Source: Deinococcus psychrotolerans
GTDB lineage: Bacteria > Deinococcota > Deinococci > Deinococcales > Deinococcaceae
NCBI RefSeq assembly: GCF_003860465.1
Contig: NZ_CP034183.1
Location: 1-64,000 of the forward strand
Length of the DNA: 64,000 nt
Reading direction: 5' to 3'
The notes beneath the pieces are model-generated. The model was not told where the DNA came from. It saw only the letters and a program-made list of their open reading frames with translations, and did not search any database. The position numbers and the translations under genes were made by a program. Each line of letters starts with the position of its first letter. The stretch's first letter is position 1. Shown piece by piece: positions 9,703 to 18,976 of the stretch.

Positions 9703-10506
9703 ATGACCCGCCCCCGCCTGACGCTGCTCGATTTGCCTCTTGACCCCGTCACCCTCGACCAAGCGCTCGAGCGCCTCAGCGTGTGGGTGCAGCCGGGTCA
9801 GCGCTCGGCGCACACGGTGGTGACGCTCAATCCTGAATTCATCATGCAGGCGCGGGCCGAAGACGCCCAAACCGCAATGACCCAGGCCGCAACAGATCAG
9901 CCTGCGGTGACCAGCGCTTTTACGCAGGCCATGCAGCAAGCCGACCTCGTCACCGCCGACGGAGTGGGGATCGTCTGGGCCGCCCGTAAACTGCTGGGCC
10001 AAGAAGTGCCGCGTGCGCCGGGCTTCGACCTCACCAGCGGCCTGATGGCCAAGCACGGCAGCGCCCTGCGCGTCTTTTTTCTCGGCTCCAAGCCGGGCGT
10101 GGCTGAAGCGGCGGCGGCGGCGGCGGTCAGCCGCTACGGCATTCAGGTGGCGGGCGTGCATCACGGCTACTTCGATACCAGCGAAGATCAGCGGGTGGCC
10201 GAACTCATTCGCGCCAGCGGCGCAGATCTGCTGCTGACCGGCATGGGCGCGGGGCGGCAAGAGACGTTTAACGAATACTGGCGCGGCGTGTTGGGCGTGC
10301 CGGTGATGATCGGCTGCGGCGGCGTCTTGGACGTGCTGGCGGGCAGCGCTCAGCTGGCCCCGGCCTGGACACGCAAGCTGGGCGTCGAGTGGATCTGGCG
10401 TGTGGTCGGCGACCGCAAGCGCTGGGGCCGCGCTCCCAGATTGGCCCGTTTCGTGCTGTTGGTCAACCGGCAAGCCAAAGCGGCAGGCCACCGCACCAAG
10501 CCCTGA
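9703..10506 (+). CDS. WecG/TagA/CpsF-family glycosyltransferase
   Basis: The 267-residue protein matches GT26 enzymes, which transfer N-acetylmannosamine-type sugars onto lipid-linked acceptors for teichoic acid, common-antigen or exopolysaccharide synthesis. Signatures include TLNPEFIMQAR, ADLVTADGVGIVWAARKLLG with the catalytic Asp, FFLGSKPGVAEAAA, GADLLLTGMGAGRQE and the C-terminal GVEWIWRVVGDRKRWGR. It is membrane-associated without clear transmembrane segments. An insertion of about 15 residues rich in Ala and Thr (DAQTAMTQAATDQPAV) lies near residue 55. It is divergent from the Crp/Fnr gene. Confidence 0.88.
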   Translation: MTRPRLTLLDLPLDPVTLDQALERLSVWVQPGQRSAHTVVTLNPEFIMQARAEDAQTAMTQAATDQPAVTSAFTQAMQQADLVTADGVGIVWAARKLLGQEVPRAPGFDLTSGLMAKHGSALRVFFLGSKPGVAEAAAAAAVSRYGIQVAGVHHGYFDTSEDQRVAELIRASGADLLLTGMGAGRQETFNEYWRGVLGVPVMIGCGGVLDVLAGSAQLAPAWTRKLGVEWIWRVVGDRKRWGRAPRLARFVLLVNRQAKAAGHRTKP

Positions 10507-10674
10507 ACTGGACACCAAAAAAAGTTGAGCTGAGCCTAGAAACCTAAAGACATCTAGATCAAGCGCCCTGCTTCTCACCTCCGCTCATTTCTGACAGTAG
10601 ACTAGGAAAGCGCAAACCACGTTCTACATCCACTATGCTCGAACTTCCTGTGTTCTGGTTGCTGAGGGGGACTT

Positions 10675-11916
10675 ATGAAGCCACGCGTTTTGGGAATGAT
10701 TCTCGCCGGCGGTCAAGGCTCACGGCTCTCGCCGCTGACTTTGCGCCGCTCCAAGCCTGCCGTGCCGTTTGGCAGCAAATACCGAATTATTGATTTTGCC
10801 ATCAATAATTTCATCAACTCCGGCTTTTTCAGCATCTACGTGATGACCCAGTACAAAGCCCAAAGCCTCACCGAGCACATCCAGCGTGGCTGGCGCTTTG
10901 GCACCTTTCTGAGCGACTACTTCATCACTTTGGTTCCGGCCCAGATGTACCGCTTCGAGGAACTCGGCCCGGTCTGGTACAGAGGCACCGCCGACGCCGT
11001 CTACCAAAACCTGCACCTGGTCGACAACCACAACTCCGATTACGTGGCGATTTTTTCCGGCGATCACATCTACAAAATGAACGTCGAACACATGCTCCAG
11101 CAGCACATCGATTCGCGGGCGGACGTGAGCATTGCCGCTTACCCGATGCCGCAGAGCCAAGCGCACCAATTCGGCATCATGCACGTCGACGAAAAGTGGA
11201 AAGTCACCGACTTTTTGGAAAAACCCGCCAACCCGCCGAGCATTCCCGGCCAGCCCGGCATCAGCCTGACCAGCATGGGCAATTACATCTTTTCGCGCCG
11301 CGCACTCGACGAACTGCTCGAAACCAGCATGTCGAACGGCGAGGAGGGTTTTGACTTTGGCAAAGACGTGATCCCGCGTGCGCTTTCAGACGGCTATAAC
11401 GTGATGGCCTACGACTTTCACAAAAACCCGATTCCCGGTCAGGATCGTCCCAACTTGTACTGGCGCGACGTGGGCACGCTCGACGCTTACTTTGAAGCCA
11501 ACATGGATCTGGTGACGGTTAATCCGGAGTTCGACATCTACAACGCCGATTGGCCACTGCGAACCAGCAGCGAGTTTTCACCGCCGGCCAAATTCGTCCA
11601 CGAATCCGAAGGGCGGCGCGGGCAAGCCTTTAACAGCATCATGGCGGGGGGCACCATCATTTCCGGCGGCACTGTCCGTGACAGCGTGCTGGGCCGCGCC
11701 GTACACAGCCACTCGCATTCGCTGGTGGAAAGCTCGGTGCTGTTTGACAACGTGCAAATTGGCCGCCACAGCCAGATTCGCCGCACTATCATCGACAAAG
11801 ACGTGATCGTGCCGCCCGGCACCCGCATCGGCTACAACGCTGAGGAAGACCGTGCCAGGGGCTTTACTGTCACCGAAGCGGGCGTGGTGGTGGTGCCCAA
11901 GAGCTACACCTTCTAA
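10675..11916 (+). CDS. glgC: Glucose-1-phosphate adenylyltransferase
   Basis: GlgC makes ADP-glucose from glucose-1-phosphate and ATP, the committed step of bacterial glycogen synthesis. The 413-residue protein has the nucleotidyltransferase signature [27 protein letters not shown], the GTADAVYQN loop, FSGDHIYKM, the G1P-site region FLEKP and [11 protein letters not shown], then a C-terminal left-handed beta-helix ([31 protein letters not shown]). Length is typical. GAGGGGG lies 6 nt before the ATG, so the mRNA has a leader; TATGCT near 10633 is a plausible -10. The TAA stop is the first three bases of repeat copy B. Confidence 0.95.
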   Translation: MKPRVLGMILAGGQGSRLSPLTLRRSKPAVPFGSKYRIIDFAINNFINSGFFSIYVMTQYKAQSLTEHIQRGWRFGTFLSDYFITLVPAQMYRFEELGPVWYRGTADAVYQNLHLVDNHNSDYVAIFSGDHIYKMNVEHMLQQHIDSRADVSIAAYPMPQSQAHQFGIMHVDEKWKVTDFLEKPANPPSIPGQPGISLTSMGNYIFSRRALDELLETSMSNGEEGFDFGKDVIPRALSDGYNVMAYDFHKNPIPGQDRPNLYWRDVGTLDAYFEANMDLVTVNPEFDIYNADWPLRTSSEFSPPAKFVHESEGRRGQAFNSIMAGGTIISGGTVRDSVLGRAVHSHSHSLVESSVLFDNVQIGRHSQIRRTIIDKDVIVPPGTRIGYNAEEDRARGFTVTEAGVVVVPKSYTF

Positions 11917-12076
11917 GTAGAACAACGTTTATCTTTAGATAAATCGAGCAAAGCGGGCAGGCCCAATAGGTGCCGTTCTGCCCAAGACGCGAGAAGGTGG
12001 AAAAGTACGGCTAGATGGGAGTGGAGGGATGGAGCGTTTTTGGCGGAATCCCAAAACGGTAATCTGGCCGTACTTA
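11914..12076. repeat. Small inverted-repeat element, family 1, copy B (163 bp)
   Basis: This copy is homologous to 1993-2140. It begins TAAGTAGAACAACG, carries the near-palindrome GTTTATCTTTAGATAAAT at 11927-11944 and shares GCGGGCAGGCCC with copy A. It ends GGAATCCCAAAACGGTAAT followed by the TACTTA terminus. The middle differs from copy A. Its left TAA is the glgC stop codon. No coding capacity is seen. Confidence 0.8.
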
Positions 12077-12115
12077 GGTTATCTTCCAGATTCAAAAAGT
12101 ACAGAGCTGACACTC

Positions 12116-12147
12116 AGCGCCGGATGAACTCATTTATCCGGCGCTGT
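12116..12147. terminator. 11-bp perfect hairpin at the convergent glgC/aat ends
   Basis: CAGCGCCGGAT and ATCCGGCGCTG form a perfect stem around the aat stop codon. Neither strand has a T-run after it, so a terminator role is inferred from position only. Confidence 0.4.
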
Positions 12148-12787
12148 CCTGAATCTGGAAGCGTTGCTCAAAGGCAGGCTGTTCTTCCAGTGCTTCAAAC
12201 TCCACGTCTTGGCCCAGCGCGGGGCGCAGGAGTCCGGCGTATTCGGCGGGCGTGATCTCGTACGTGCCGAACTGCTCGAGGTGCGGATTTTGCATCTGGG
12301 CGTCCAGAAAGCTGTAGCCTCTGCGGGTCAGGTGCTGCGACAACCGCACCAGCGCCACCTTGCTGGCGTGTGTGACGGCGTGAAACATGGTTTCGCCGAC
12401 GAACGCGCCGCCCAGCGCCAAGCCCAGCACGCCGCCCGCCAGTTGGCCACCGCGCCACGTTTCAAAGCTGTGAAGGAGGCCAGTTTCGTTGAGGTGCAGG
12501 TAAATACCGGCCAGCTCAGGGCTGATCCACGTTTCTTCGCGGGCCATGCAGCCGGCCAGCACGCCGGGAAAGTCGGCATTGATCCGCACCTCGAACCTGC
12601 TGAGGTGCTTTCTTAAGCTGCGTGGGATGTGGAGCGCTTCGCCCAGCGGCACCAGAGCGCGGCGGGTGCTGGAATACCATTCCAAGCCTTCGCCGTTGTC
12701 CATCAAAAAGCCGCCGCCCGCGTAGCCTCTGGCGATTTCACGGGTCAGCGGATCAGGATGGTTGAGCATTGACATGGCGGTTGGCAC
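12134..12787 (-). CDS. aat: Leucyl/phenylalanyl-tRNA--protein transferase
   Basis: Aat attaches Leu or Phe from charged tRNA to N-terminal Lys or Arg of proteins, marking them for ClpS/ClpAP degradation. The 217-residue protein has GGFLMDNGEGLEWYSSTRRAL at the N-terminus and the family signature HSFETWRGGQLAGGVLGLAL followed by GGAFVGETMF. SFLDAQMQNPHLEQFG is also typical. The GTG at 12787 is preferred because TACTTT lies 6 nt before it and there is no ribosome-binding site; ATGs 4 and 6 codons later are alternatives. Confidence 0.92.
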   Translation of the reverse strand: MPTAMSMLNHPDPLTREIARGYAGGGFLMDNGEGLEWYSSTRRALVPLGEALHIPRSLRKHLSRFEVRINADFPGVLAGCMAREETWISPELAGIYLHLNETGLLHSFETWRGGQLAGGVLGLALGGAFVGETMFHAVTHASKVALVRLSQHLTRRGYSFLDAQMQNPHLEQFGTYEITPAEYAGLLRPALGQDVEFEALEEQPAFEQRFQIQDSAG

Positions 12788-12885
12788 TTCACTAAAGTAG
12801 CGGGTTTTGGGCTTTACTGGGTAGCCCCCGCCGCTTTTTGTACCCCCGAAGTCCTAAGAAAAATGTCACATTGCCGCCCTCAGCT

Positions 12886-13320
12886 TTAGCGCGGATACAA
12901 AACAGCCTGAGTGCAGCGGAAGAGCGCCAGCGTTTTGCCTGCGGCGCTCACCTGCGCGTCCCAGACTTGGGTGGTGCGTCCGGCATGAATCAGCTTGGCT
13001 TCCACTTCAATCTGGCCGCTGCGGGCAGTCGAGAGAAAATTGCTTTTGAGTTCGATGGTCGTAAAATTGTGCGCTCCAGCGGGAAGCGCCAAAATGGTGC
13101 CGTACCCGCAAGCCGTGTCGGCCAGCCCGATGACGGTGGCGGCGTGCAAAAAGCCGTTAGGAGCCAGCACTTCTTCCCGGATGTCGAGGTGCGCCCGCAT
13201 CAGGCCCCGCTCGGCGTGGGTAAAAATGACGCCGAGGAGTCCCGGTAATCGGCCCTGACTGCGGGCGTTGATTTCGCTCAACTCTGGCGCGGCGGAGAGG
13301 GGTCTTTGCTGCTCGGTCAT
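12886..13320 (-). CDS. Hotdog-fold thioesterase (PaaI-like)
   Basis: The 144-residue protein fits the PaaI/YbgC hotdog family, which hydrolyses acyl-CoA or aryl-CoA thioesters. It has PGLLGVIFTHAERGLMRAHL, then NGFLHAATVIGLADTACGYG, where the central helix and catalytic acidic residue lie, and a C-terminal strand set ending FRCTQAVLYPR. Substrate is unknown. The start at MTEQQRP is set by TACACT (13327-13332) 6 nt upstream; the frame is open eight codons further. Confidence 0.85.
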   Translation of the reverse strand: MTEQQRPLSAAPELSEINARSQGRLPGLLGVIFTHAERGLMRAHLDIREEVLAPNGFLHAATVIGLADTACGYGTILALPAGAHNFTTIELKSNFLSTARSGQIEVEAKLIHAGRTTQVWDAQVSAAGKTLALFRCTQAVLYPR

Positions 13321-13405
13321 GCGGGGAGTGTAGCTCAGCAGCACGGGCCAACGCCCAGCAGCAACCCTTTACCCTTTTCATGCGGCCTGCTCTTAGGGTA
13401 AAGCT

Positions 13406-14470
13406 GTGAATCGACTGTCTTGCAAGGGCCAGCGCCGCAGCCGAATGGGTTTTGCGGCGGTGCTGGCGCTCCTGAGTACCCTCAGCGCCGCGTCTGCGCC
13501 CTCACCGCCCGCACCGATGACGTATGTGGCCCTCGGCGACTCGCTGACGGCTGGCTTTCAATCCGGCGGCCTGACGGCTGAAGATCAGCGGGAAGCGTAT
13601 CCGGCGGTGATCGCCCAGCTTGCCCGCATTCCTTTCGGCGTTCCAGCGGGCGGCGGGCCGGGTTGTCCGCCGCCGCTGGGCGCAGCGGGCCTGAGCGCGG
13701 CGTCTTGTCTGCGGCTTGACCCGGCAGTGCGCGGCTCTAATTTCGCGGTGCCCGGCGCAAAGGTGGCCGACTTGCTGAGCCGCAGCGCCAAAAACGCGGG
13801 CGACGACCTGACCCGCCGCCTGTACACGCTGATTCTGGGGCCGGATCAAACCCAGGTGCAGGCGGCCCTCAAATCCAAGCCGCGTTTTGTCTCGCTCTGG
13901 ATCGGCAGCAACGATGTGCTGAACGCTGCGGCGTCCGGCGACCTCAATCAGGCCACGTCGCCGCATGACTTTGAAGCGGCTTACCGCCAACTGCTCAGCG
14001 CACTGGCTCCTGCCAAGGCCCAACTGCTGCTGCTGACGGTGCCGGACGTGACCACCGCGCCGGTGTTGGTCGCGGGCCAGCTGCTTTACGGGTACGGCCT
14101 CGCTGACGTTTCATGCCAGCACAGTCCTAACAAAGTCGCCGCCACTTGGGTGATCACTCACGCGCCGGTCAGTTGCGGCGCTCCGTACGCCCTGACGCCG
14201 GCCAAGCTCGCGGCCTTGCAGCAAATTGTCGCCGCCTACAACGCCAGCATTCACCGCTTGGCGCAGGAACGCGGCCTGCCGGTCTTTGATGTGGCTCCGC
14301 TGCTTGCCGGGTTGCAGCGCCCCGACCCCAACCCGGCAAGCCCCCAGCCGTTCGGCCCCGATTTCTCGCAGGACGGCGTGCACCCCTCGGCCCAAACCCA
14401 GGTCAAACTGGCCCGCGCCATCGTGACCTTCGGGAACGCTGAACTCAAGTTGGGTGTGGCGCTGCCATAG
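13406..14470 (+). CDS. Secreted SGNH/GDSL-family hydrolase
   Basis: The 354-residue protein has an N-terminal signal sequence (basic start, GFAAVLALLSTLSAASA) and the SGNH blocks: GDSLTAG with the nucleophile Ser (block I), Gly in NFAVPGAK (block II), GSNDVL with Asn (block III) and DGVHPSAQ with Asp and His (block V). It is probably an exported esterase or lipase; substrate is unknown. The GTG start is 6 nt after TAGGGT (13394-13399), the leaderless arrangement. Confidence 0.9.
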   Translation: MNRLSCKGQRRSRMGFAAVLALLSTLSAASAPSPPAPMTYVALGDSLTAGFQSGGLTAEDQREAYPAVIAQLARIPFGVPAGGGPGCPPPLGAAGLSAASCLRLDPAVRGSNFAVPGAKVADLLSRSAKNAGDDLTRRLYTLILGPDQTQVQAALKSKPRFVSLWIGSNDVLNAAASGDLNQATSPHDFEAAYRQLLSALAPAKAQLLLLTVPDVTTAPVLVAGQLLYGYGLADVSCQHSPNKVAATWVITHAPVSCGAPYALTPAKLAALQQIVAAYNASIHRLAQERGLPVFDVAPLLAGLQRPDPNPASPQPFGPDFSQDGVHPSAQTQVKLARAIVTFGNAELKLGVALP

Positions 14471-14617
14471 AGCATTTGTCCGTTGCATTGTTGTGGAAAA
14501 GCACCCCACCAATTTCACTCCCATCTGCTCTAGCAAGTATTTCACTCGCTCCGCTCGGTCATAAAAGTTTTGCAACTTTATACGACAAATGCCTTAATCA
14601 AACCAAGACACCAAGAA

Positions 14618-14648
14618 GCGGGGGCCAGATTCAATGTCTGGCCCCCGC
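14618..14648 (-). terminator. 12-bp hairpin between convergent genes
   Basis: GCGGGGGCCAGA and TCTGGCCCCCGC form a perfect GC-rich stem with a 7-nt loop, followed on the minus strand by TTCTTGG. It probably ends the Bax-inhibitor-like gene transcript. The preceding 14471-14617 holds nothing coding that I can support. Confidence 0.5.
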
Positions 14649-14665
14649 TGGTGTGGCTGAAGTGC

Positions 14666-15346
14666 TTAGTTGCGTCCGCCGCCGCTGAAGATACGCAGCA
14701 AAAAGAGGAACATGTTGATGAAGTTCAGGTACAAGGAGAGTGCGCCGTAAATCGCGCCTTTCTCGGCGTTGTCGCCCTCGACGCCGCTCAGGGCGATGTT
14801 GCGCAGGCGCTGGGTGTCGTAGACGGTCAGGCCCGCGAACAGCAGCACGCCCACGCCGCTGATCATCAAGTTGAGTACGGTACCGCCGATCCAGATGTTG
14901 ACGACCATCGCCACCACGAGGCCGATCAGCGCGAACAGGAAAAAGCGGCCCATGCCCGACAGATCACGCTTGATGACGTAACCCAGCACGCTCATGGCCC
15001 CAAAGGTCAGCGCGGCGGTGCCGAAAGCCGAATACACGGCTTGGGTGGAGTAAACCATCAGCAGGCCCGAGAACGTCAGGCCGGTGATGGCGGCGTAGAC
15101 CATAAACAGGATGCCCGCCACCGCCGCGTTGATGCGGGGCAGCAAAAAGCTCATACCGAAGACGACGCCGAGCTGAACGATCAGCAGCGGAAAGCGGATG
15201 CTCAAGACCTGGTAGGCCAGTTCTTGGTTAGACGCGGTAATGTAGGCGATAGCGGCAGTCAGCACCAGCCCAGCAGCCATCCAAGAGTAGGTGCGGTTCA
15301 TGAACGAACGCACGACAGATTCAGTGCGAGTGGCAGTCATTTGCAT
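14666..15346 (-). CDS. Bax inhibitor-1/YccA-family membrane protein
   Basis: The 226-residue protein has about seven transmembrane segments and matches the BI-1 (TMBIM/YccA) family. Characteristic parts are the N-terminal [32 protein letters not shown] and the C-terminal VYDTQRL segment with conserved acidic residues, followed by [23 protein letters not shown]. Bacterial relatives act as pH-sensitive calcium leak channels or modulate the FtsH protease. TATCAT (15353-15358) lies 6 nt before the ATG, so the mRNA is probably leaderless. Confidence 0.9.
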   Translation of the reverse strand: MQMTATRTESVVRSFMNRTYSWMAAGLVLTAAIAYITASNQELAYQVLSIRFPLLIVQLGVVFGMSFLLPRINAAVAGILFMVYAAITGLTFSGLLMVYSTQAVYSAFGTAALTFGAMSVLGYVIKRDLSGMGRFFLFALIGLVVAMVVNIWIGGTVLNLMISGVGVLLFAGLTVYDTQRLRNIALSGVEGDNAEKGAIYGALSLYLNFINMFLFLLRIFSGGGRN

Positions 15347-15448
15347 ACATCAATGATACGTCAGCCACCTGAAAAAGGTTCCCGACTTGTCCCCCACCGG
15401 CCTGATCTGGTCTTTACCTTCTTAGCGCTGCGGACGCTGAACTGCTCC

Positions 15449-15832
15449 TCACTCCGCTTCTATGGTTTTGTTCACCTTCTCGAAGCGCACGCTCAGCACG
15501 CCGCTGACCAAGCTGGCCTCGCCGCTTTGGGCCACCACCGGCTCCGGAAAACTGAGGCGGCGGCTAAAACGTCCGGTGCGGCGCTCACGGTGCAGGCTTT
15601 CCTGATCTTCCGGCACCGCGCCGCGCTCGCCGCTGAGCGTCACCGCCTCGCCGTCGTCCTCCAGGGCCAGGCTTTCGGGAGCGCAGCCCGGCACATCCAC
15701 CATCAAGGTCAAGTGGGTACCGGAGCTGAGCCAATCGGCGTCGGGAGCAAACGGGCCGCCGCTGGCGAGCGTTTCGACTTCCTCACGCAGTTGCATCACT
15801 TTTTGAAGGCGGGCGAGTACAGGCTTATCCAT
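15449..15832 (-). CDS. Hsp20/alpha-crystallin-like small heat shock protein
   Basis: The 127-residue protein has a short N-terminal arm and an alpha-crystallin domain (about residues 38-125): LTLMVDVPGCAPESLALEDDGEAVTLSGER, RTGRFSRRLSFPEPV and GVLSVRFEKV, the last being the usual G-V-L end block. The C-terminal I-X-I anchor is missing or reduced to TIEAE, so oligomer assembly may differ. It should hold unfolding proteins. TACGCT (15839-15844) lies 6 nt before the ATG. Confidence 0.85.
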   Translation of the reverse strand: MDKPVLARLQKVMQLREEVETLASGGPFAPDADWLSSGTHLTLMVDVPGCAPESLALEDDGEAVTLSGERGAVPEDQESLHRERRTGRFSRRLSFPEPVVAQSGEASLVSGVLSVRFEKVNKTIEAE

Positions 15833-15871
15833 CGGCCCAGCGTAGCAAAGGAGCGGACAGGATAAGCAGCT

Positions 15872-16570
15872 TTACACGCCGCTGGCCGCCAAAGCCCCCA
15901 AGAGGGCCAGCGGCGCAGTTTCGGCCCGCAGAATGCGGGGGCCAAGCGTGATCGGCGTGGCTCCGAGGCGGCTGAGCTGGGCCAGATCTTCCGGCGCGAA
16001 GCCGCCCTCGGGGCCGCTGATAAGGGTCAGGGCGCTCGTCCACGTCACCTGCTCCAGGAGCTTGCCGGGGCTGCCGGGGTGGGCATAAAAGCACTGGCCC
16101 GCTGCGCTCAGGGCCGAGAGCGGCAGCGGAGCCAGCACGCCCGGCACTACCGCCCGCTGAGACTGCTTGGCAGCTTCCTCGGCCACCCGGCGCAGGCGGG
16201 TCAGCTTACTGTCCCCGATGTCGGGCACGTCGGCGTAGCGGGTGCGGAGCAGTTGGAAGGTGCTGACGCCCAGCTCGGTTCCGGCCCGCACCACGTCGCT
16301 GAGTTTGTCGCCCTTGAGCAGCGCAATCGCCAGCGTCACGGGTTGCGGGTACTCGGCGGCGCTGTCTTGTCGGCTCAGCAAACGCAGAGCAGCGCTGAAG
16401 GTGTCGAGGTGAATCAGCTCGGCCTCGCCTGCTTCACCGCTCCCATCAAACACGTCCACGCGGTCGCCCACGTTCAGGCGCATTACTGCCAGGTGCTTGA
16501 ACTCGGCGGCGCTCAGTTCCATCCGCTCGCTGAGGGTAGCGACTTTGACGCGGTGGCGGTGACGGGCCAT
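15872..16570 (-). CDS. rsmE: 16S rRNA (uracil-1498-N3)-methyltransferase
   Basis: RsmE methylates U1498 of 16S rRNA in the 30S subunit using S-adenosylmethionine. The 232-residue protein has an N-terminal PUA-like part (ELSAAEFKHLAVMRLNVGDRVDVFDG) and a SPOUT knot domain with LLKGDKLSDVVRAGTELGV, LTLISGPEGGFAPEDL and LGPRILRAETAPLALLGAL, all family signatures. It begins 13 nt after the prmA stop, so prmA-rsmE is an operon of two translation-apparatus methyltransferases. Confidence 0.93.
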   Translation of the reverse strand: MARHRHRVKVATLSERMELSAAEFKHLAVMRLNVGDRVDVFDGSGEAGEAELIHLDTFSAALRLLSRQDSAAEYPQPVTLAIALLKGDKLSDVVRAGTELGVSTFQLLRTRYADVPDIGDSKLTRLRRVAEEAAKQSQRAVVPGVLAPLPLSALSAAGQCFYAHPGSPGKLLEQVTWTSALTLISGPEGGFAPEDLAQLSRLGATPITLGPRILRAETAPLALLGALAASGV

Positions 16571-16583
16571 TAGAGGGGGGCCA

Positions 16584-17402
16584 TCAGCTTGAAAGGGCCG
16601 TCACCAGGGCCCACTCGCCGTCGAGTATTTCGGCGATGTCGCTGAAGGCTTCGCGTTCTAAGGCGGCGCGAACCATCGGCAGCCTGTCCTCCAGAATGCC
16701 GGTCAGAATCAGCGGCGAACCCGGCTGCAAAGCGGCGCGGTAAGCTCCGGCCAGCAAATCGTGCAGCTCGGCAAACAGGTTGGCGACCAGCAAGGTATAA
16801 ATCGGCTTGTCGTCGAGCAGATCGAGGTCTAAGCTGCCTTCCTCGAATCTCAGCGTGCCGCCTTTAATCTGTACCACACCGTTCTTGACGCTCAGCCCGT
16901 TGAGTTCGGCGTTCTCGTACGCTGCCGGAATGGTGATGGGGTCGATGTCGAGGCCCAGCACCTCAGCCGCGCCGCCGAGGGCCGCTGCCAGCGCCAGCAC
17001 GCCGCTGCCGGTGCCGACGTCCAGCACCGTGCGGCCCGTCAAGTCGAGTTGACCGATGGCTTCCACGGCCAGCCGGGTGGTGGCGTGGTGGCCGGTACCA
17101 AAGGCCATGCCGGGGTCGATCAGCAGCGGAATCTGGCCGGGCGGAACTTCGTGCGCCAGCCACGAGGGCGCAATGGTGAAGCGGCCCGCCGTCACGGGGG
17201 TCAGGCCTTTTTTCCAATCGGCTTGCCAGTCCTGGTCGGGTTCGTTCGTCCACTCGCCGTTCAGGGCCAGTGGCACCTCGGCGTCAAAATAGGCCCGCAG
17301 GTGGCCGCCGCGCTCCTCCAGGCCGGTTGCGCCGGCTTCCCACAGGGCGTCGAGGTCGACTTCACGGCTCTCCAAAGTTCCGGGCAAGATATACACCAAC
17401 AT
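16584..17402 (-). CDS. prmA: Ribosomal protein L11 methyltransferase
   Basis: PrmA trimethylates ribosomal protein L11 at several positions. The 272-residue protein has a small N-terminal substrate-binding domain and a class I methyltransferase domain with [18 protein letters not shown], motif [25 protein letters not shown], and [13 protein letters not shown] (NPPY-like region). TACCAT (17410-17415) lies 7 nt before the ATG, back to back with the proC promoter. Confidence 0.93.
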   Translation of the reverse strand: MLVYILPGTLESREVDLDALWEAGATGLEERGGHLRAYFDAEVPLALNGEWTNEPDQDWQADWKKGLTPVTAGRFTIAPSWLAHEVPPGQIPLLIDPGMAFGTGHHATTRLAVEAIGQLDLTGRTVLDVGTGSGVLALAAALGGAAEVLGLDIDPITIPAAYENAELNGLSVKNGVVQIKGGTLRFEEGSLDLDLLDDKPIYTLLVANLFAELHDLLAGAYRAALQPGSPLILTGILEDRLPMVRAALEREAFSDIAEILDGEWALVTALSS

Positions 17403-17409
17403 GCCGAGT

Positions 17410-17465
17410 ATGGTAGCAAGCGGCGCGGCCCATGATTTAGGGCCCTAGCTGAGTGCCCGTATACT
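17410..17465. promoter_or_regulatory. Back-to-back leaderless promoters of prmA and proC
   Basis: TACCAT on the minus strand (17410-17415) and TATACT on the plus strand (17460-17465) each lie exactly 7 nt from the start codons of the divergent genes. The starts are only 70 bp apart. No -35 of good quality is visible for either. Confidence 0.6.
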
Positions 17466-17472
17466 GCCCAGC

Positions 17473-18264
17473 ATGAAACTGGCGATTGTGGGCGTGGGAA
17501 AACTGGGTTTGGCGATTTTGGAAGGGGTCTTGTCACGCGGTCTGCTGCAACCCGCAGACATCGGCATCATGGACACCAACGCGGAGCGGCTTTCCATGAT
17601 CGCCGAGCGGCTCGGCACGCCCGTTTTGCCGGTGGGCGAGCTGGGCGGCGCGGAGCGGGTGTTGATCAGTTTGCAGCCCCGCGTCTTTCCGGAGGCCAGT
17701 GAGTGGCTGCGGCAACCCGGTACAGGCTACATCAGCACCATGGCGGGCGTCAGCGTAGCGACCCTCTCCAAACGCCTCCTCACCGAGCGGGTGGTGCGGG
17801 TGATGCCCAATCTGGGGGCCACCATCGGGCAGTCGCAAACCGCCATTACGGGTCTGGACGAAGCCCAGCAGAGCGGCGACATGCAGTACGCCCATGAGGT
17901 CTTCGGCTCGGTTGGGCAGGTCTATGACCTCGCTGAGCATTTATTCAACGCTTTTACCGGTATGGTCGGTTCCGGCCCCGGTTACCTGGCGGTCATTGCC
18001 GACGCGCTGGCCGACGGCGGCGTGCGGATGGGCCTGCCCCGCGCTCTGGCCCACGAACTGGCCGCCCGGCTGTTCAGCACCAGCGGCGGGCTACTGCTTC
18101 AGCGGGCGCATCCGGCCATGCTCAAAGACGAAGTCTCCAGCCCCGGCGGAACCACCATCGCGGGTCTAGAAGTGCTGGAAAGCAGCGGCGTGCGCGGCGC
18201 GATCATCAGCACGGTGGTGGCCGCCACTCTCAGGAGCGCCGAGTTGGGACGCGATCAGGAGTAA
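17473..18264 (+). CDS. proC: Pyrroline-5-carboxylate reductase
   Basis: ProC reduces pyrroline-5-carboxylate to proline with NAD(P)H, the last step of proline synthesis. The 263-residue protein has the N-terminal Rossmann motif [34 protein letters not shown] and the C-terminal signature [20 protein letters not shown]. Length is normal. The start is fixed by TATACT 7 nt upstream. Confidence 0.94.
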   Translation: MKLAIVGVGKLGLAILEGVLSRGLLQPADIGIMDTNAERLSMIAERLGTPVLPVGELGGAERVLISLQPRVFPEASEWLRQPGTGYISTMAGVSVATLSKRLLTERVVRVMPNLGATIGQSQTAITGLDEAQQSGDMQYAHEVFGSVGQVYDLAEHLFNAFTGMVGSGPGYLAVIADALADGGVRMGLPRALAHELAARLFSTSGGLLLQRAHPAMLKDEVSSPGGTTIAGLEVLESSGVRGAIISTVVAATLRSAELGRDQE

Positions 18265-18324
18265 CACGGATTTTGGCCCGTTTTGTGCATCTCAAGTCAG
18301 AGTGCCTCAGCTACAGTGGAAGGC

Positions 18325-18867
18325 ATGAAACGCGGCCTTCTGCTCGCCCCTCTCCTGGCCTCGCTGCTTTCCAGCACGGTGCTGGCGGCGGGGAATTATT
18401 TCCCCAATGCGCCCTCGACGATTTGGCGCTACAGCAGCGGCGAAACGCAAGTGATCGGCCAGCCCGTCACCGTCAACGGTGTGAGCGTCATTCCCACTGC
18501 CCACCAGATCGGAGGAACCACCGTCTCCGAAGATTTGCTGGAATACCGGGGCGGCGGCGTGTACCTGCGCGGCGTCAGAATTGGCAAGCAAGTCATCTGG
18601 TATACCCCGCCGCTGACGGTCTACCCGTCCTCGCCGCTGAGCTTGGGCCAGCGCTGGGAGAGCAGCAGCGGGGGCCTCAAGCTCAGCAGCCGGGTGATGG
18701 GCAATGAGCCACTGAGCTTGCCTGCCGGAAATTTCAACGCCCTGCTGATTCGCAGCGACGTGAGCAGCGGCAAGAGCACCTCCACCCAGTACAGCTACTT
18801 CGTGCCGGGGTTGGGCGTGGTGCGCTATCAGGCGGCAGGCGGGCAAGTGGTGGACTTGGTGAAGTGA
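18325..18867 (+). CDS. Secreted protein of unknown function
   Basis: The 180-residue product has a signal peptide (MKRGLLLAPLLASLLSSTVLA, predicted cleavage after VLA). The mature part is beta-rich, with repeated polar strands and the segment ALLIRSDVSSGKSTSTQYSYFVPGLGVVRYQ near the end. That resembles the last strands of periplasmic DUF3108/TapB-like proteins, but I do not claim the family. TACAGT (18312-18317) lies 7 nt before this ATG, which fixes the start; the frame is open 14 codons further. Confidence 0.65.
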   Translation: MKRGLLLAPLLASLLSSTVLAAGNYFPNAPSTIWRYSSGETQVIGQPVTVNGVSVIPTAHQIGGTTVSEDLLEYRGGGVYLRGVRIGKQVIWYTPPLTVYPSSPLSLGQRWESSSGGLKLSSRVMGNEPLSLPAGNFNALLIRSDVSSGKSTSTQYSYFVPGLGVVRYQAAGGQVVDLVK

Positions 18868-18967
18868 GGAGTGGCGTCTTGTAAGGCGTCCGTTCATGAC
18901 GATGGAGGAGTGGCGTCCTGAAGGGCGTCTATTCACGACGAGAGGAGCGGGCGTCGCTGGACGCATC
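18866..18967. repeat. Imperfect tandem repeat, about 2.6 units of 37-39 bp
   Basis: Units begin GAGGAGTGGCGTC at 18866 and 18905 and GAGGAGCGGGCGTC at 18942. Each continues with an imperfect GGCGTC and the first two with a TTCA-GACGA block. The array fills the gap between convergent genes and overlaps the last bases of the secreted-protein gene. It does not look coding. Confidence 0.65.
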
Positions 18968-18976
18968 CCACTTTTC

